This document shows positions 1 to 7,257 of a stretch of DNA of 19,799 nucleotides, piece after piece. A program made the translations under genes and the position numbers. The stretch is from JBEBVQ01 sp964636205. GTDB taxonomy: Bacteria; Bacteroidota; Bacteroidia; Chitinophagales; Chitinophagaceae. The notes beneath the pieces are model-generated. The model saw only the letters and a program-made list of their open reading frames with translations, searched no databases and was not told the DNA's origin. Position 1 is the stretch's first letter; every line of letters starts with the position of its first letter. Where the stretch lies: assembly GCA_964636205.1 (NCBI GenBank), contig CAZWPF010000058.1:1-19799 (forward strand). Reading direction: 5' to 3'.

Positions 1-2
1 TG

Positions 3-131
3 GAGGCAGAGATGCCGGAGTGGAGTTCTTATAATTATGGGTTCAGTAATCCGATTATTTGGATTGATCCGACAAGGACGGATCCTAAAGTGGGCAAACA
101 TCTACGAGTGCGTCAGGAGTGGGGTTTGTAA
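3..131 (+). CDS. RHS-type protein, C-terminal end only (5' end outside window)
   Basis: This is an open frame entering from the left edge and ending in TAA. Its residues SSYNYGFSNPIIWIDP (positions 24-71) resemble the end of the RHS-repeat-associated core domain, which in Bacteroidota typically reads like SPYNYxxNNPxxxIDPDG. The family consists of large secreted or surface YD-repeat proteins whose core is followed by a variable C-terminal tip, often a toxin. Here the tip is only about 20 residues, is basic and resembles no toxin I know, so the protein either ends without an effector or has been truncated. The usual DPDG is replaced by DPTR, which suggests divergence or decay. Only 42 codons are visible, so the family call rests on one motif. 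Confidence 0.55.
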   Translation, partial: EAEMPEWSSYNYGFSNPIIWIDPTRTDPKVGKHLRVRQEWGL

Positions 132-157
132 GCGGAGTTGGTACCCCGTGGAATCCC

Positions 158-188
158 TCGCACGTTTTTGCGCCACCGCGCAAAAACC
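158..188 (+). repeat. Palindromic repeat element, copy A
   Basis: A perfect 10-bp inverted repeat has arms at 164-173 and 178-187 around the 4-base loop CACC, preceded by the conserved flank TCGCACG. The 31-base unit matches the reverse complement of 19698-19728 near the other end of the window. The flanks and the GCGC stem core are identical. The neighbouring stem pairs read TT/AA here and CC/GG in the other copy, so pairing is kept although sequence differs. It begins 27 bases after the RHS-type stop codon. The role is unknown; it could be a REP-like element or a 3'-end structure. Confidence 0.6.
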
Positions 189-191
189 AAA

Positions 192-217
192 AAGGCTGCC
201 CTGGAAAAGGCAGCCTT
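192..217 (-). terminator. Hairpin with T-rich tail on the minus strand
   Basis: A perfect 9-bp stem (192-200 and 209-217) encloses an 8-base loop. Read on the minus strand the stem is followed by TTTTTGGTTTTTG, as in an intrinsic terminator; on the plus strand no T-run follows. It would end leftward transcription from def, although it lies about 220 bases past the def stop. Confidence 0.5.
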
Positions 218-439
218 CATGACCCAATGTCCTCGAACTAATCCAATAGCCAACTCTTTGGCCAACCTTCATAGCCCAAGCCTCCATGACAATTACGGGT
301 CACAGATTCGTAAATCAAACTAATAACACTTCTATCCGCAGGGAACGCCGAACAGAAATGTCTGCTATGATCTACAAGTTTACACATTTTTAGACCATTA
401 TCCAATAATTATTTAAACAATATTTTCAATTATTCCAAT

Positions 440-1021
440 TTACAAAAACTTCATCGGATAGTGAGGCTTAATCTTACCGGTCACGATTTTGTGCAACTTA
501 CGCTGTATCAATTGCAACGAACGCTTCGGCAGATATTCCAAATACAACACACCCTCCGTATGATCATACTCATGCTGAATCATTCTGGCTGTCAGACCAT
601 AAAAACTGCGCTCCACAGAACGAAATTCCTTATCCTGATAAGCAACTCTGACCGACCAACTTCGCGAAATCGTATCCGATAAATTCGGGATACTCAAACA
701 CCCCTCTTCATCCTCCCAGGTTTCCAAAGATCGCTCCAAAATCCGCGCATTGATAAATATCTCCCTTATCCCCGAATCCCCATGCTCCACAAAAAAACGA
801 CGGTCAACCGGATCCATATGTTCAAAACTAGTCTGACTGTCAACGATGAATAATCGAGCAGGAACACCTATCTGCGAGGCCGCCAAACCACATCCATGCG
901 CCGACTCCATCGTCTGCCACATGTCCACAATCAGTTGCTCCAAATCCGGAAAATCAGCTCCTATCTCCTCGCAAGACCGGAGCAGCATCGGATGGCCATA
1001 GGCCAGTATAGGTCGAATCAT
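440..1021 (-). CDS. def: Peptide deformylase
   Basis: Removes the N-terminal formyl group from nascent proteins at the ribosome; a cytosolic metalloenzyme, usually Fe2+. All three family motifs are present in the 193-residue product: GCGLAASQ (43-50), EGCLS with metal ligand Cys108 (106-110), and HEYDH (150-154) with two His ligands and the catalytic Glu151. The start MIRPILAYGHP matches the family N-terminus. The frame is open further upstream to an ATG at 1063, but that would add 14 residues atypical of the family and would place the -7 box at 1045-1052 inside the gene, so I use 1021. There is no clear Shine-Dalgarno sequence, as is common in Bacteroidota. It is divergent from rmuC. In many genomes def sits with fmt or ruvX, which are not here. 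Confidence 0.93.
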   Translation of the reverse strand: MIRPILAYGHPMLLRSCEEIGADFPDLEQLIVDMWQTMESAHGCGLAASQIGVPARLFIVDSQTSFEHMDPVDRRFFVEHGDSGIREIFINARILERSLETWEDEEGCLSIPNLSDTISRSWSVRVAYQDKEFRSVERSFYGLTARMIQHEYDHTEGVLYLEYLPKRSLQLIQRKLHKIVTGKIKPHYPMKFL

Positions 1022-1044
1022 CCTGAAGATTAAAAAATTGAATC

Positions 1045-1052
1045 CAAATTTA
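1045..1052 (-). promoter_or_regulatory. Bacteroidota -7 box for def
   Basis: On the minus strand this reads TAAATTTG, a full match to TAnnTTTG, and sits 23 bases ahead of the chosen def ATG. I see no good -33 TTTG at the expected spacing, so this is a half-promoter call. It helps decide the def start. Confidence 0.5.
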
Positions 1053-1106
1053 ACCCATGACAAGGAGAATGGCGAATTAACAACCTTTTCCGAGTTTTAC
1101 AGTTCT

Positions 1107-1114
1107 TATCTTTA
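1107..1114 (+). promoter_or_regulatory. Probable -7 box for rmuC
   Basis: TATCTTTA matches the TAnnTTTG box at all defined positions but the last. It lies 25 bases before the rmuC ATG, back to back with the def box in the divergent intergenic region. No clear -33 element was seen. Confidence 0.35.
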
Positions 1115-1139
1115 ACCACGCCGCTCAAAATAAATACTG

Positions 1140-2636
1140 ATGTACATCCAAACTATTTTACTTGCAATAATCCTTATCATAACGCTGACGCTATTAATAC
1201 TACTGTATAAACTCATCGGCAAGAAAAGCAATGCCAGCGATCCACTAAATGAAACTGCACTCGCTAGTCTGCTCATTCAGATAAGTAGCTTGGAAAAAAG
1301 AATGAAGGAGGAGCTGAGCACCAATCGACAGGAAGCCTCCGCAACCAGCGCCGGGCTCCGCACGGAGATGGCCGATCATCTGTTTAAATTCAGCCAGCTG
1401 CTCTCCGAGCAACATCACCAACTTATACGTACCAATCAAGAAAGACTCGAGAGTCTGAGCAAATCAATCGAAGATCGACTGAACGTCTTCCAGCAAAATA
1501 TCGATCTATTAAATAAGAGTAACCGTCAAGCGCAGCAAGAACAACAGGACCGGTTTAAAACCGAACTCCAGGAGGCACTTCAGGATTATAAAAACCGATT
1601 AAGGGAACAGTTCTCCAGTTTCGAAACCATTCAACAAACCCATCAAAAGATGCAAAATGATCGACTAATCGAATTGCGGCAGACTTTAGAACAATCGGTT
1701 AAAACTATGCAGGAAGGGAATGAGAAAAAATTGGAAGAAATGAGGCAGACTGTTGATGAAAAATTAAATCAGACACTGGAAAAGCGACTGGGCGAATCTT
1801 TTAAGCAAGTCAGCGACCGACTCGAAGCAGTTCATAAAGGTCTTGGCGAGATGCAGACCTTGGCAGTGAGTGTGGGCGATTTGAAAAAAGTAATGAGCAA
1901 TGTCAAATCGAGGGGGATTCTGGGAGAATATCAGCTGCAAAATATCATCGAAGATCTGCTCACCAATGATCAGTATGAGCGCAATGTAAAAACTAAATCA
2001 GATAGCGGTGCCATCGTCGAATTCGCGATAAAAATGCCACACGGAAAGAATCTGGAAAAAACAATTTGGTTGCCCATCGACTCTAAATTCCCTAGAGAAG
2101 ACTATGAAGCACTTACGGAAGCTTACGAAACAGGCGATGCCACACTCATCGAAACACATCGGAAAGCCTTTGCACAAGCCATTAAAAAAAGCGCCAGGGA
2201 GATTCGTGAAAAATATGTCGACCCACCAAACACAACTGAATACGCCATCCTGTTTCTGCCCTACGAAAGTCTGTTTGGAGAAGTACTCCGGATACCGGGC
2301 TTATTCGACCAATTACAACGGGATTATAAAATCACAGTAACGGGCCCCACCACCCTAAGTGCATTATTGAACAGTCTGCAAATGGGATTCCGCACCCTGG
2401 CGATTGAAAAAAGAAGTAGTGAAGTTTGGGACCTGCTGGGAGCTGTAAAAACCGAATTCGGTCAGTTTGGCGATATTCTTGCCAAAACCAAGAAAAAGCT
2501 GATAGAGGCGACCAATGTAATCGACAGTTCGGAAGTACGCACCAGAGCAATAGAACGGAAACTACGCCATGTTCAGGAATTGCCTGCTGCAGCAGCAGAT
2601 GCCCTATTGAATCCCGACAACTCTGTGGACGGGTAA
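1140..2636 (+). CDS. rmuC: DNA recombination protein RmuC family
   Basis: RmuC proteins carry a PD-(D/E)XK-like nuclease fold and are linked to limiting inversions and recombination at short inverted repeats; biochemical detail is thin. The 498-residue product has an N-terminal membrane anchor (about residues 4-24). A long Gln/Glu/Lys-rich coiled coil follows (about 45-235), then the conserved RmuC domain from about 235 to 445, including KSRGILGEYQLQNIIEDLL near residue 256 and the downstream PIDSKFPREDYEAL stretch. This order and length are normal for the family. The gene is divergent from def and convergent with the flippase gene, whose stop lies 18 bases past this one, leaving little room for a terminator. 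No partner genes are adjacent. Confidence 0.92.
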   Translation: MYIQTILLAIILIITLTLLILLYKLIGKKSNASDPLNETALASLLIQISSLEKRMKEELSTNRQEASATSAGLRTEMADHLFKFSQLLSEQHHQLIRTNQERLESLSKSIEDRLNVFQQNIDLLNKSNRQAQQEQQDRFKTELQEALQDYKNRLREQFSSFETIQQTHQKMQNDRLIELRQTLEQSVKTMQEGNEKKLEEMRQTVDEKLNQTLEKRLGESFKQVSDRLEAVHKGLGEMQTLAVSVGDLKKVMSNVKSRGILGEYQLQNIIEDLLTNDQYERNVKTKSDSGAIVEFAIKMPHGKNLEKTIWLPIDSKFPREDYEALTEAYETGDATLIETHRKAFAQAIKKSAREIREKYVDPPNTTEYAILFLPYESLFGEVLRIPGLFDQLQRDYKITVTGPTTLSALLNSLQMGFRTLAIEKRSSEVWDLLGAVKTEFGQFGDILAKTKKKLIEATNVIDSSEVRTRAIERKLRHVQELPAAAADALLNPDNSVDG

Positions 2637-2654
2637 TAATGGTTGAAAATCTGA

Positions 2655-3983
2655 TCAATTATTGTCTGATCTCTTTCGGAATTTGTTCCAAAGATGATGC
2701 AGGCCGATAACCCCGGAATAGAAGATGTCGACAATTTTAAATGGATAAAATTTTACCAACACCCTATAAGCGACAGCAATCGCAATAAGGATCGGAATAA
2801 GATTACCGAATGCCACCCCATATACATTTCCCAACAATGTTATTCCTAAAAAGCCGGCGGTAACATTTCCTGCTAGCATCACCACCACTTTGATAAAATT
2901 GACCTTTGGCCGATTGATCACATCCAGCGTCAGTGCCATAAATCTATCCATCGGATATAAGAGCGCAAACAACATAAAAATTCGAAGCACATTGGCCGCT
3001 TCGCTATCCACGTACTCTTCTCCTCCCAAAACCAGAATCGCCAAATCCGCCCCCAACAGAGAGACCAGAACCACCGGCAACAAACCGAGGGTGAGCATAC
3101 CAATATATTTTTTCATGGTATGAATAACCTCCTTCTTATTTCCTCGGTTGTATGCAGCCGAAAGTTCCGGCATCGCGGTGGCAACAAAACTCCGGAGTGG
3201 TATTTCTACTATCTCCATCAGTCTCTGTCCCAAATTAAAAACAGCCAACGCCGCCGGTCCGAGCAAAAAAGTTATCAAAAAAGTGTCTGATGTTCTAAAC
3301 ATATTGGCACTAAGCGTGGTGCCGACACTGAATTTACCAAAATGATACATCTCGCGGATCGCCTTTGGTGTCCGCAAGCGAAAAGTATTAATTCTCGCCC
3401 AACCGGTAAGTAAGGCGAACAAACTGGTGACAACTCCTGCGGTTATATAGGCATAGACGAAATATTGCAAACTAGCTGCATCCAATACGATAAGAGCAAT
3501 TACCAAGAGAATGAATAATCCCTGATTTACCAGTCGGATGTACAATAGCCAGTCGAATCGCTGCTCCGCCTGCACCACGCAGCTTGCGATATAATATGGT
3601 AAGGTAGCAGTATAGGTAATTCCAAACCATTTTAAAAACATGATGATACTTTCGTTCTCAATCAAGCCGGCGAATAGCCAGCCGGCACCATTGAGCACCA
3701 GCATTCCCGCTGTGATGGTACCGGCTATAAACCAGGTGGCCCCGGTAATCTCGGCTACCCTTTCTGAAGAAGCCCCTGCAGCATATTTAATAAATGCAGT
3801 GGTAATAAATCCGGAACGAAAAGTATCAACGAGTAATAACATCGACATGAAAAACAACCATTTCCCTGTATCCTCTGCCGGCAATGCCCGGTAAAGCAGG
3901 CTCAGGGTGACCACCCCCAATACTGACATAACACCGTTGCCTGCAAGTGAGAGCAGATGTTTGTTTTTCAGACTTTTCCTCAT
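2655..3983 (-). CDS. Polysaccharide/lipid-linked oligosaccharide flippase-like protein (MATE/Wzx superfamily)
   Basis: A 442-residue, very hydrophobic protein with roughly 12-14 predicted membrane segments spread over the whole length, in the style of Wzx/RfbX and other MOP-superfamily exporters. Visible family-like traits are the N-terminal segment LSLAGNGVMSVLGVVTLSL, a conserved-looking FGKFSVGTTLSANMF stretch mid-protein (a common site in O-antigen flippases) and RLMEIVEIPLRSF after it. By family knowledge such proteins flip undecaprenyl- or lipid-linked sugars across the inner membrane. No glycosyltransferase or polymerase gene is next to it, so the substrate is unknown. I chose the ATG at 3983 (MRKSLKNKH); the open frame extends to 4001 with residues that do not look like part of the family. 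It is transcribed convergently to rmuC and has a Lys/Arg-rich C-terminus facing the cytosol. Confidence 0.75.
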   Translation of the reverse strand: MRKSLKNKHLLSLAGNGVMSVLGVVTLSLLYRALPAEDTGKWLFFMSMLLLVDTFRSGFITTAFIKYAAGASSERVAEITGATWFIAGTITAGMLVLNGAGWLFAGLIENESIIMFLKWFGITYTATLPYYIASCVVQAEQRFDWLLYIRLVNQGLFILLVIALIVLDAASLQYFVYAYITAGVVTSLFALLTGWARINTFRLRTPKAIREMYHFGKFSVGTTLSANMFRTSDTFLITFLLGPAALAVFNLGQRLMEIVEIPLRSFVATAMPELSAAYNRGNKKEVIHTMKKYIGMLTLGLLPVVLVSLLGADLAILVLGGEEYVDSEAANVLRIFMLFALLYPMDRFMALTLDVINRPKVNFIKVVVMLAGNVTAGFLGITLLGNVYGVAFGNLIPILIAIAVAYRVLVKFYPFKIVDIFYSGVIGLHHLWNKFRKRSDNN

Positions 3984-4101
3984 TACGCTAACAAAGCACA
4001 ATAATACTCAAAAGCCTGTTTCACAGTATCAATGGAAAACAAATTCAAATCAAGGCGAAGCGAAAAAATGCTCCAAATTTTCAAATTCTCAAATTCCGAC
4101 T

Positions 4102-4109
4102 TATCTTTG
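4102..4109 (+). promoter_or_regulatory. -7 box for the 2TM-domain gene
   Basis: TATCTTTG fully matches TAnnTTTG and ends 17 bases before the ATG at 4127, which would leave a leader of only about 10-12 bases. The region at -33 is T-rich but lacks a clean TTTG. Confidence 0.5.
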
Positions 4110-4126
4110 TTGCAAAATAATTTCCC

Positions 4127-4372
4127 ATGCCACGAAAGATTGTGCCTACCAGCGGTCAGAAAAGATTGTTTTTTATACATGCACTCGTTTTCGCCATTGC
4201 TAACCTGATTATGTGGATGACCTATGATATGGGTGCTGATGGTTGGGTTTACCCTTGGCCGGCGTGGATCACTGCTGCTTGGGGCCTGTCTTTGATCGGT
4301 CATTGGTGCGCCGTGTACACTTCATTTGAAGACCAAGGCATGGACGAATACTTGCGTCAGAGTAAAAATTAA
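4127..4372 (+). CDS. 2TM-domain small membrane protein
   Basis: An 81-residue protein with two hydrophobic segments (about 15-33 and 46-64). It has the spaced residues of the Bacteroidota 2TM domain: His18 and Asn26 in the first helix, a WPxW turn (44-47), and WGLSLIGH in the second helix ending in His59, followed by a polar amphipathic tail. The family's role is not established; some relatives are fused to LytTR or histidine-kinase modules. Here it stands alone with its own -7 box upstream and a very strong hairpin 28 bases downstream, so it looks like a single-gene transcript. It is divergent from the flippase gene. Confidence 0.7.
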   Translation: MPRKIVPTSGQKRLFFIHALVFAIANLIMWMTYDMGADGWVYPWPAWITAAWGLSLIGHWCAVYTSFEDQGMDEYLRQSKN

Positions 4373-4400
4373 TGTTGCCTTAAAAGGTTTGTGATACTTT

Positions 4401-4442
4401 AAATAGAGAAAGAGCCGGTGCACACCGGCTCTTTCTCTATTT
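4401..4442. terminator. Bidirectional terminator, perfect 20-bp stem
   Basis: The arms 4401-4420 and 4423-4442 are perfectly complementary with a GCCGGTG core and an A/T-rich base, so both strands end in a T-rich stretch. The tight turn implies a 4-base loop, GCAC. It lies 28 bases after the 2TM-domain stop. A stem of this length is stronger than termination needs. Confidence 0.8.
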
Positions 4443-4466
4443 ATTAGTTTCCCAGTCTTTTCCGGG

Positions 4467-4487
4467 CTTTCGAGCTGGGCTCGAAAG
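4467..4487. repeat. 8-bp inverted repeat CTTTCGAG/CTCGAAAG
   Basis: The arms 4467-4474 and 4480-4487 are perfectly complementary around CTGGG. It lies 25 bases past the big terminator hairpin and about 50 bases before the -7 box of the next gene. It could be a second RNA hairpin or an operator-like palindrome for the DUF4834-type gene; nothing decides between these. Confidence 0.45.
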
Positions 4488-4539
4488 ATAAAACCATATC
4501 AATTATATTTTTATTAACGCACTGCTTCAATCAGTTTCG

Positions 4540-4547
4540 TATCTTTG
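4540..4547 (+). promoter_or_regulatory. -7 box very close to the start of the DUF4834-type gene
   Basis: TATCTTTG, a full TAnnTTTG match, ends only 7 bases before the ATG at 4555. Since transcription in this phylum starts a few bases after the box, the mRNA would have almost no leader. No convincing -33 box was seen. Confidence 0.45.
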
Positions 4548-4554
4548 AACGGTC

Positions 4555-4782
4555 ATGGTAAAATTCATTATCTACTTTTTACTATTCTTCTTCCTGATCC
4601 GATTCATTCTTCGGTTTCTGTTTCCTGTATTTCAGATTACCCGTATGACCAATCAGAAATTGCGAAACATGCAGAAAGAAATGGAAGAAATGCAACGTGC
4701 CCAAAACCAAAATAATAACCATTCTAATCGATCACAACAAGCTCCTAAAGGAGAATATATCGATTATGAAGAGGTAAAATAA
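4555..4782 (+). CDS. DUF4834-type small membrane-anchored protein
   Basis: A 75-residue protein. Residues 3-27 form one hydrophobic membrane helix rich in Phe/Ile/Leu. It is followed by a Met/Glu/Gln-rich, probably helical segment (about 37-52), an Asn/Gln-rich linker and the end motif GEYIDYEEVK. This architecture and the tail match the DUF4834 family of Bacteroidota as I recall it; the function is unknown. It is convergent with the C45 hydrolase gene, with 40 bases between the stops. The start is the only ATG that includes the whole helix, and it lies directly behind a -7 box, so the message may be nearly leaderless. Confidence 0.7.
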   Translation: MVKFIIYFLLFFFLIRFILRFLFPVFQITRMTNQKLRNMQKEMEEMQRAQNQNNNHSNRSQQAPKGEYIDYEEVK

Positions 4783-4794
4783 TCTGAAGAAGAA

Positions 4795-4813
4795 ATCAGG
4801 GAACATCCCGGAT
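4795..4813 (-). terminator. Weak hairpin between convergent stops
   Basis: A 7-bp stem with one mismatch (4795-4801 with 4807-4813, loop AACAT) lies between the DUF4834-type stop and the C45 stop. On the minus strand it is followed by GATTTCTTCTTC, a loose T-rich tail. It is a possible end for the mrdA operon. Confidence 0.3.
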
Positions 4814-4822
4814 CAGAATTAT

Positions 4823-6493
4823 TTACCGTTTTTGGGCCAGCGCCTTTAAACTTATTTCCAGCTTTTTATGAATTGCCTCCTGTTCATCTACAGTAGCAAT
4901 CTCTCTTTTCAAAGCTTCACGGAAATAATACGCCGCCGGCTCATACCATTCATTGTTCAAACAATAGGTTCCGGCAATACTCCAGGCCTCATAGGAACCG
5001 GGATTTGCGCGAACGATCAAAGCCGTATCTACCCGGCCGCGCTGCAAAAAAGACATTTTCTGTTCCCGGAATTTTAAAAACTGCTGAAAACTTGTAGTAT
5101 TCAAAAAACTATCTGCCGGGATGTTTCGCAAAGTATCCGCAACCTCCCTATCCTCCTGCAACCCGTCCATCGCAAATATCTGCCTTAGATCATAGCATAC
5201 ATATGTGCCCAATTGCCAGGGCGAACTGCTCACCCACATTCTTAAACTGTCCGGTTGAAATACCACAGAATGATGAGCAATCAACTGATTAATCGCTTTT
5301 TCATTACCCAGTCCGATAGACTTTTCCGCTAACCCCTTCTGATCTCTCAAAATTTTCGCCACCCCATCCGGTCGAAGAGGCACCTGCTCCGCCATCAGCT
5401 CCTGCAAACGCTTATACCGATAAACCGAAGCGCTTCGTTGCTTCTGATCTCTATTCAAATCCTGATCCTCCAACGCTTCACTCTGATAATGATTGGTACA
5501 TTGGATAAAATCAGCTCCGGGATCATACACTGCCAAAGTATCCGGGGTCTTCTCCAACACTATCGCTTTTTTATCTGCAGCACTGGCAATCAGAAAACTT
5601 TCCGAAACAAACATCTTTCGCGTAGCAGCGATCTTCAACGCCTCATCAATATTGCTGGCGTACTGAAGTATCTCCCTGGCTACCAAGGATACCGGTGTAG
5701 CGGCTGAAAAAGGAATATCTGATTTGGCAGCATTTATCGTCACCGACAAGCCTTGCTCATTCATACCAGAAACGACACCCGTAAATCCGCCCCAGGTTAC
5801 AAAGGCAAATTTGTGACCTTGATCCGGATTGTAAAAAGCCACCATCTTATCTTCTGCAAAAGCATCGCCCACCCAAAAATCAAAATTGCGTCCGGCCAAT
5901 AAAGAACCATCCTCGGTCTGATTGCCCCAGGCGGCAAACGAAGTGCAACCTACCAGCATCATATTTTGAAGGGCATGCCCTATATCATGTGCCGCATGAT
6001 AATTAAGAATGCGTGCATAATTAGGACCGATCCAATTGAAAGAATCGGCAGCGGCAAAGGAAACTCCATAAATTTCCCGCTGCATCTCCTCCGAAATATT
6101 TCCGGTAAGATCGCGGTTCATAAACCGCACCATGTATTTTAAAAAACGCAGGTATCCATCAGAAGGTATCATCAGCCGGATCTGCGCAGTAAAAGCCTGC
6201 TCCTGTTTCACAATCAACTCTTGCGAGAGCATTCCGTTTTTCACCCCTCTCTCAAAAGCTTCTCCCGAAACATACATCTCATACAGCCCGTACTGATTCC
6301 TCCTGATCCAATTGTCACCAATTGTATATAGCGAACCCGCCACATGCTGTCTTTTGTATTTCGTCAAAGCGGAAAGGTCCTCCACCACGGGAGGCTTCGC
6401 ATCGGGTGTAGCCCATATGACCAGTCCGACCGCTAAGATCAACATCAACAATCCGAACGTGATCCAGCCCAGTATTTTAAGCAGTATTCTCAT
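4823..6493 (-). CDS. C45-like autoproteolytic acyltransferase/acyl hydrolase (Ntn fold) with TPR-like tail
   Basis: A 556-residue protein. Residues 5-28 form a membrane anchor or signal anchor, so the catalytic part should be outside the cytosol. The stretch VGCTSFAAWG places a nucleophile candidate at Cys183, followed by GRNFDFWVGD (201-210), a hallmark of the penicillin-acylase-like/isopenicillin N acyltransferase group; MNEQGLSVTINAA comes later. Family knowledge: these enzymes cut themselves just before the Cys and then hydrolyse or transfer acyl amides; the substrate here is unknown. The C-terminal 60-70 residues (NPGSYEAWSIAG onward) resemble a TPR unit. I use the ATG at 6493, which gives a clean anchor and an 8-base gap after the MBL stop. 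The longer frame (to 6553) would overlap that gene. It is the last gene of the mrdA operon. Confidence 0.7.
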   Translation of the reverse strand: MRILLKILGWITFGLLMLILAVGLVIWATPDAKPPVVEDLSALTKYKRQHVAGSLYTIGDNWIRRNQYGLYEMYVSGEAFERGVKNGMLSQELIVKQEQAFTAQIRLMIPSDGYLRFLKYMVRFMNRDLTGNISEEMQREIYGVSFAAADSFNWIGPNYARILNYHAAHDIGHALQNMMLVGCTSFAAWGNQTEDGSLLAGRNFDFWVGDAFAEDKMVAFYNPDQGHKFAFVTWGGFTGVVSGMNEQGLSVTINAAKSDIPFSAATPVSLVAREILQYASNIDEALKIAATRKMFVSESFLIASAADKKAIVLEKTPDTLAVYDPGADFIQCTNHYQSEALEDQDLNRDQKQRSASVYRYKRLQELMAEQVPLRPDGVAKILRDQKGLAEKSIGLGNEKAINQLIAHHSVVFQPDSLRMWVSSSPWQLGTYVCYDLRQIFAMDGLQEDREVADTLRNIPADSFLNTTSFQQFLKFREQKMSFLQRGRVDTALIVRANPGSYEAWSIAGTYCLNNEWYEPAAYYFREALKREIATVDEQEAIHKKLEISLKALAQKR

Positions 6494-6501
6494 AGTAAAC
6501 C

Positions 6502-7248
6502 CTATAAACGGGCCATTGGCAACCGGACATCGTGATAAAACAAAAATTCCCAACCCTCTTCTCTACCTCTGGCTGCATACTGCTCCCTCAGTTCACTCGC
6601 CCTCTTTCCGTCAAAATCATACTTAGCCACGTATTTTATTTTCATCTGCTTCAGCTGGGGAGCCTCGTCGCCACCGAAGAATATGCGTTGATCCCCGTCC
6701 TTAATCAGATAAACAATATGGTATGGACAATGTCCGCCCGAATGTTCAAAATGAATATAATCATCTATTGTTCCCTCAGCGCCCTCCAGCCATTTCACCC
6801 TTCCAGAGCTCAGCAAGGGCTCTATCTCTGCCGGATCGTATGAAGGCATTCCGGTCTTGAGCGCAAAATCGGCTTCCTCCCGGTATATATAATAATCTGC
6901 GTCCGGAAACATAAGATGGGTGGCCCCATCTTTTGTGAAGGTAACCCCACCTGCATGATCTTTATGCAAATGCGACAAAAGTACCTTGGTAATTTGCCGG
7001 GGTTCAAATCCCTGCTTCCTTAATAATTGGTGAATCACGGGAATTCCAGTCTCCGGATCTAAAAAACCCAACCCCGCATCCAGCAAGATTAAATCTTTAT
7101 CAGTTTTCACCAAAAAAGGCTGCACTTCTACCAATAAAGATCCTTTAGGTCGGTCATTGAGCTCGTCTCGCTCGGGATCAAAGGGTACGAATATTTTGTC
7201 GTGACCGATAGTATATACACCTTCCGACAAGGGAATAATCTGCGCCAT
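6502..7248 (-). CDS. Metallo-beta-lactamase-fold hydrolase
   Basis: A 248-residue protein without a signal peptide, so probably cytosolic. It has the two-metal site of the fold: HLHKDH with His93, His95, Asp97 and His98; a GGHCPYH loop with His173; Asp194 in GGDEAP; and a late His239 in FYHD. The GHxPYH loop differs from the more common GHTPGH. Family members hydrolyse lactones, thioesters, phosphodiesters or lactams; the substrate cannot be read from the sequence. It starts 9 bases after the rodA stop and ends 8 bases before the C45 start, so co-transcription with mrdA-rodA is likely. A wall-related or quorum-lactone-type role is only a guess from position. Confidence 0.8.
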   Translation of the reverse strand: MAQIIPLSEGVYTIGHDKIFVPFDPERDELNDRPKGSLLVEVQPFLVKTDKDLILLDAGLGFLDPETGIPVIHQLLRKQGFEPRQITKVLLSHLHKDHAGGVTFTKDGATHLMFPDADYYIYREEADFALKTGMPSYDPAEIEPLLSSGRVKWLEGAEGTIDDYIHFEHSGGHCPYHIVYLIKDGDQRIFFGGDEAPQLKQMKIKYVAKYDFDGKRASELREQYAARGREEGWEFLFYHDVRLPMARL

Positions 7249-7257
7249 GCAGCAAAG

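Larger units (their letters stand above)
132..439. other. Intergenic region with two hairpins, no gene seen
   Basis: This stretch of about 300 bases lies between the RHS-type stop and the def stop. It contains a palindromic repeat at 158-188 and a 9-bp hairpin at 192-217, both listed separately. The remainder (218-439) is AT-rich with short open frames that have no recognisable start context, composition or motif, so I see no gene there. Confidence 0.6.

Noticed and set aside
37..323. Several short open frames around the left-edge hairpins
   Set aside because: They overlap the palindromes and the RHS-type frame, have repeat-derived composition, and show no conserved motif.
1019..1063. Longer N-terminus for peptide deformylase from the ATG at 1063
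   Set aside because: The 14 extra residues are atypical of the family, and the -7 box at 1045-1052 would then lie inside the gene.
6491..6553. Longer N-terminus for the C45 hydrolase overlapping the MBL gene
   Set aside because: The added 20 residues precede a clean membrane anchor that starts at 6493, and they would overlap the MBL gene by about 50 bases.
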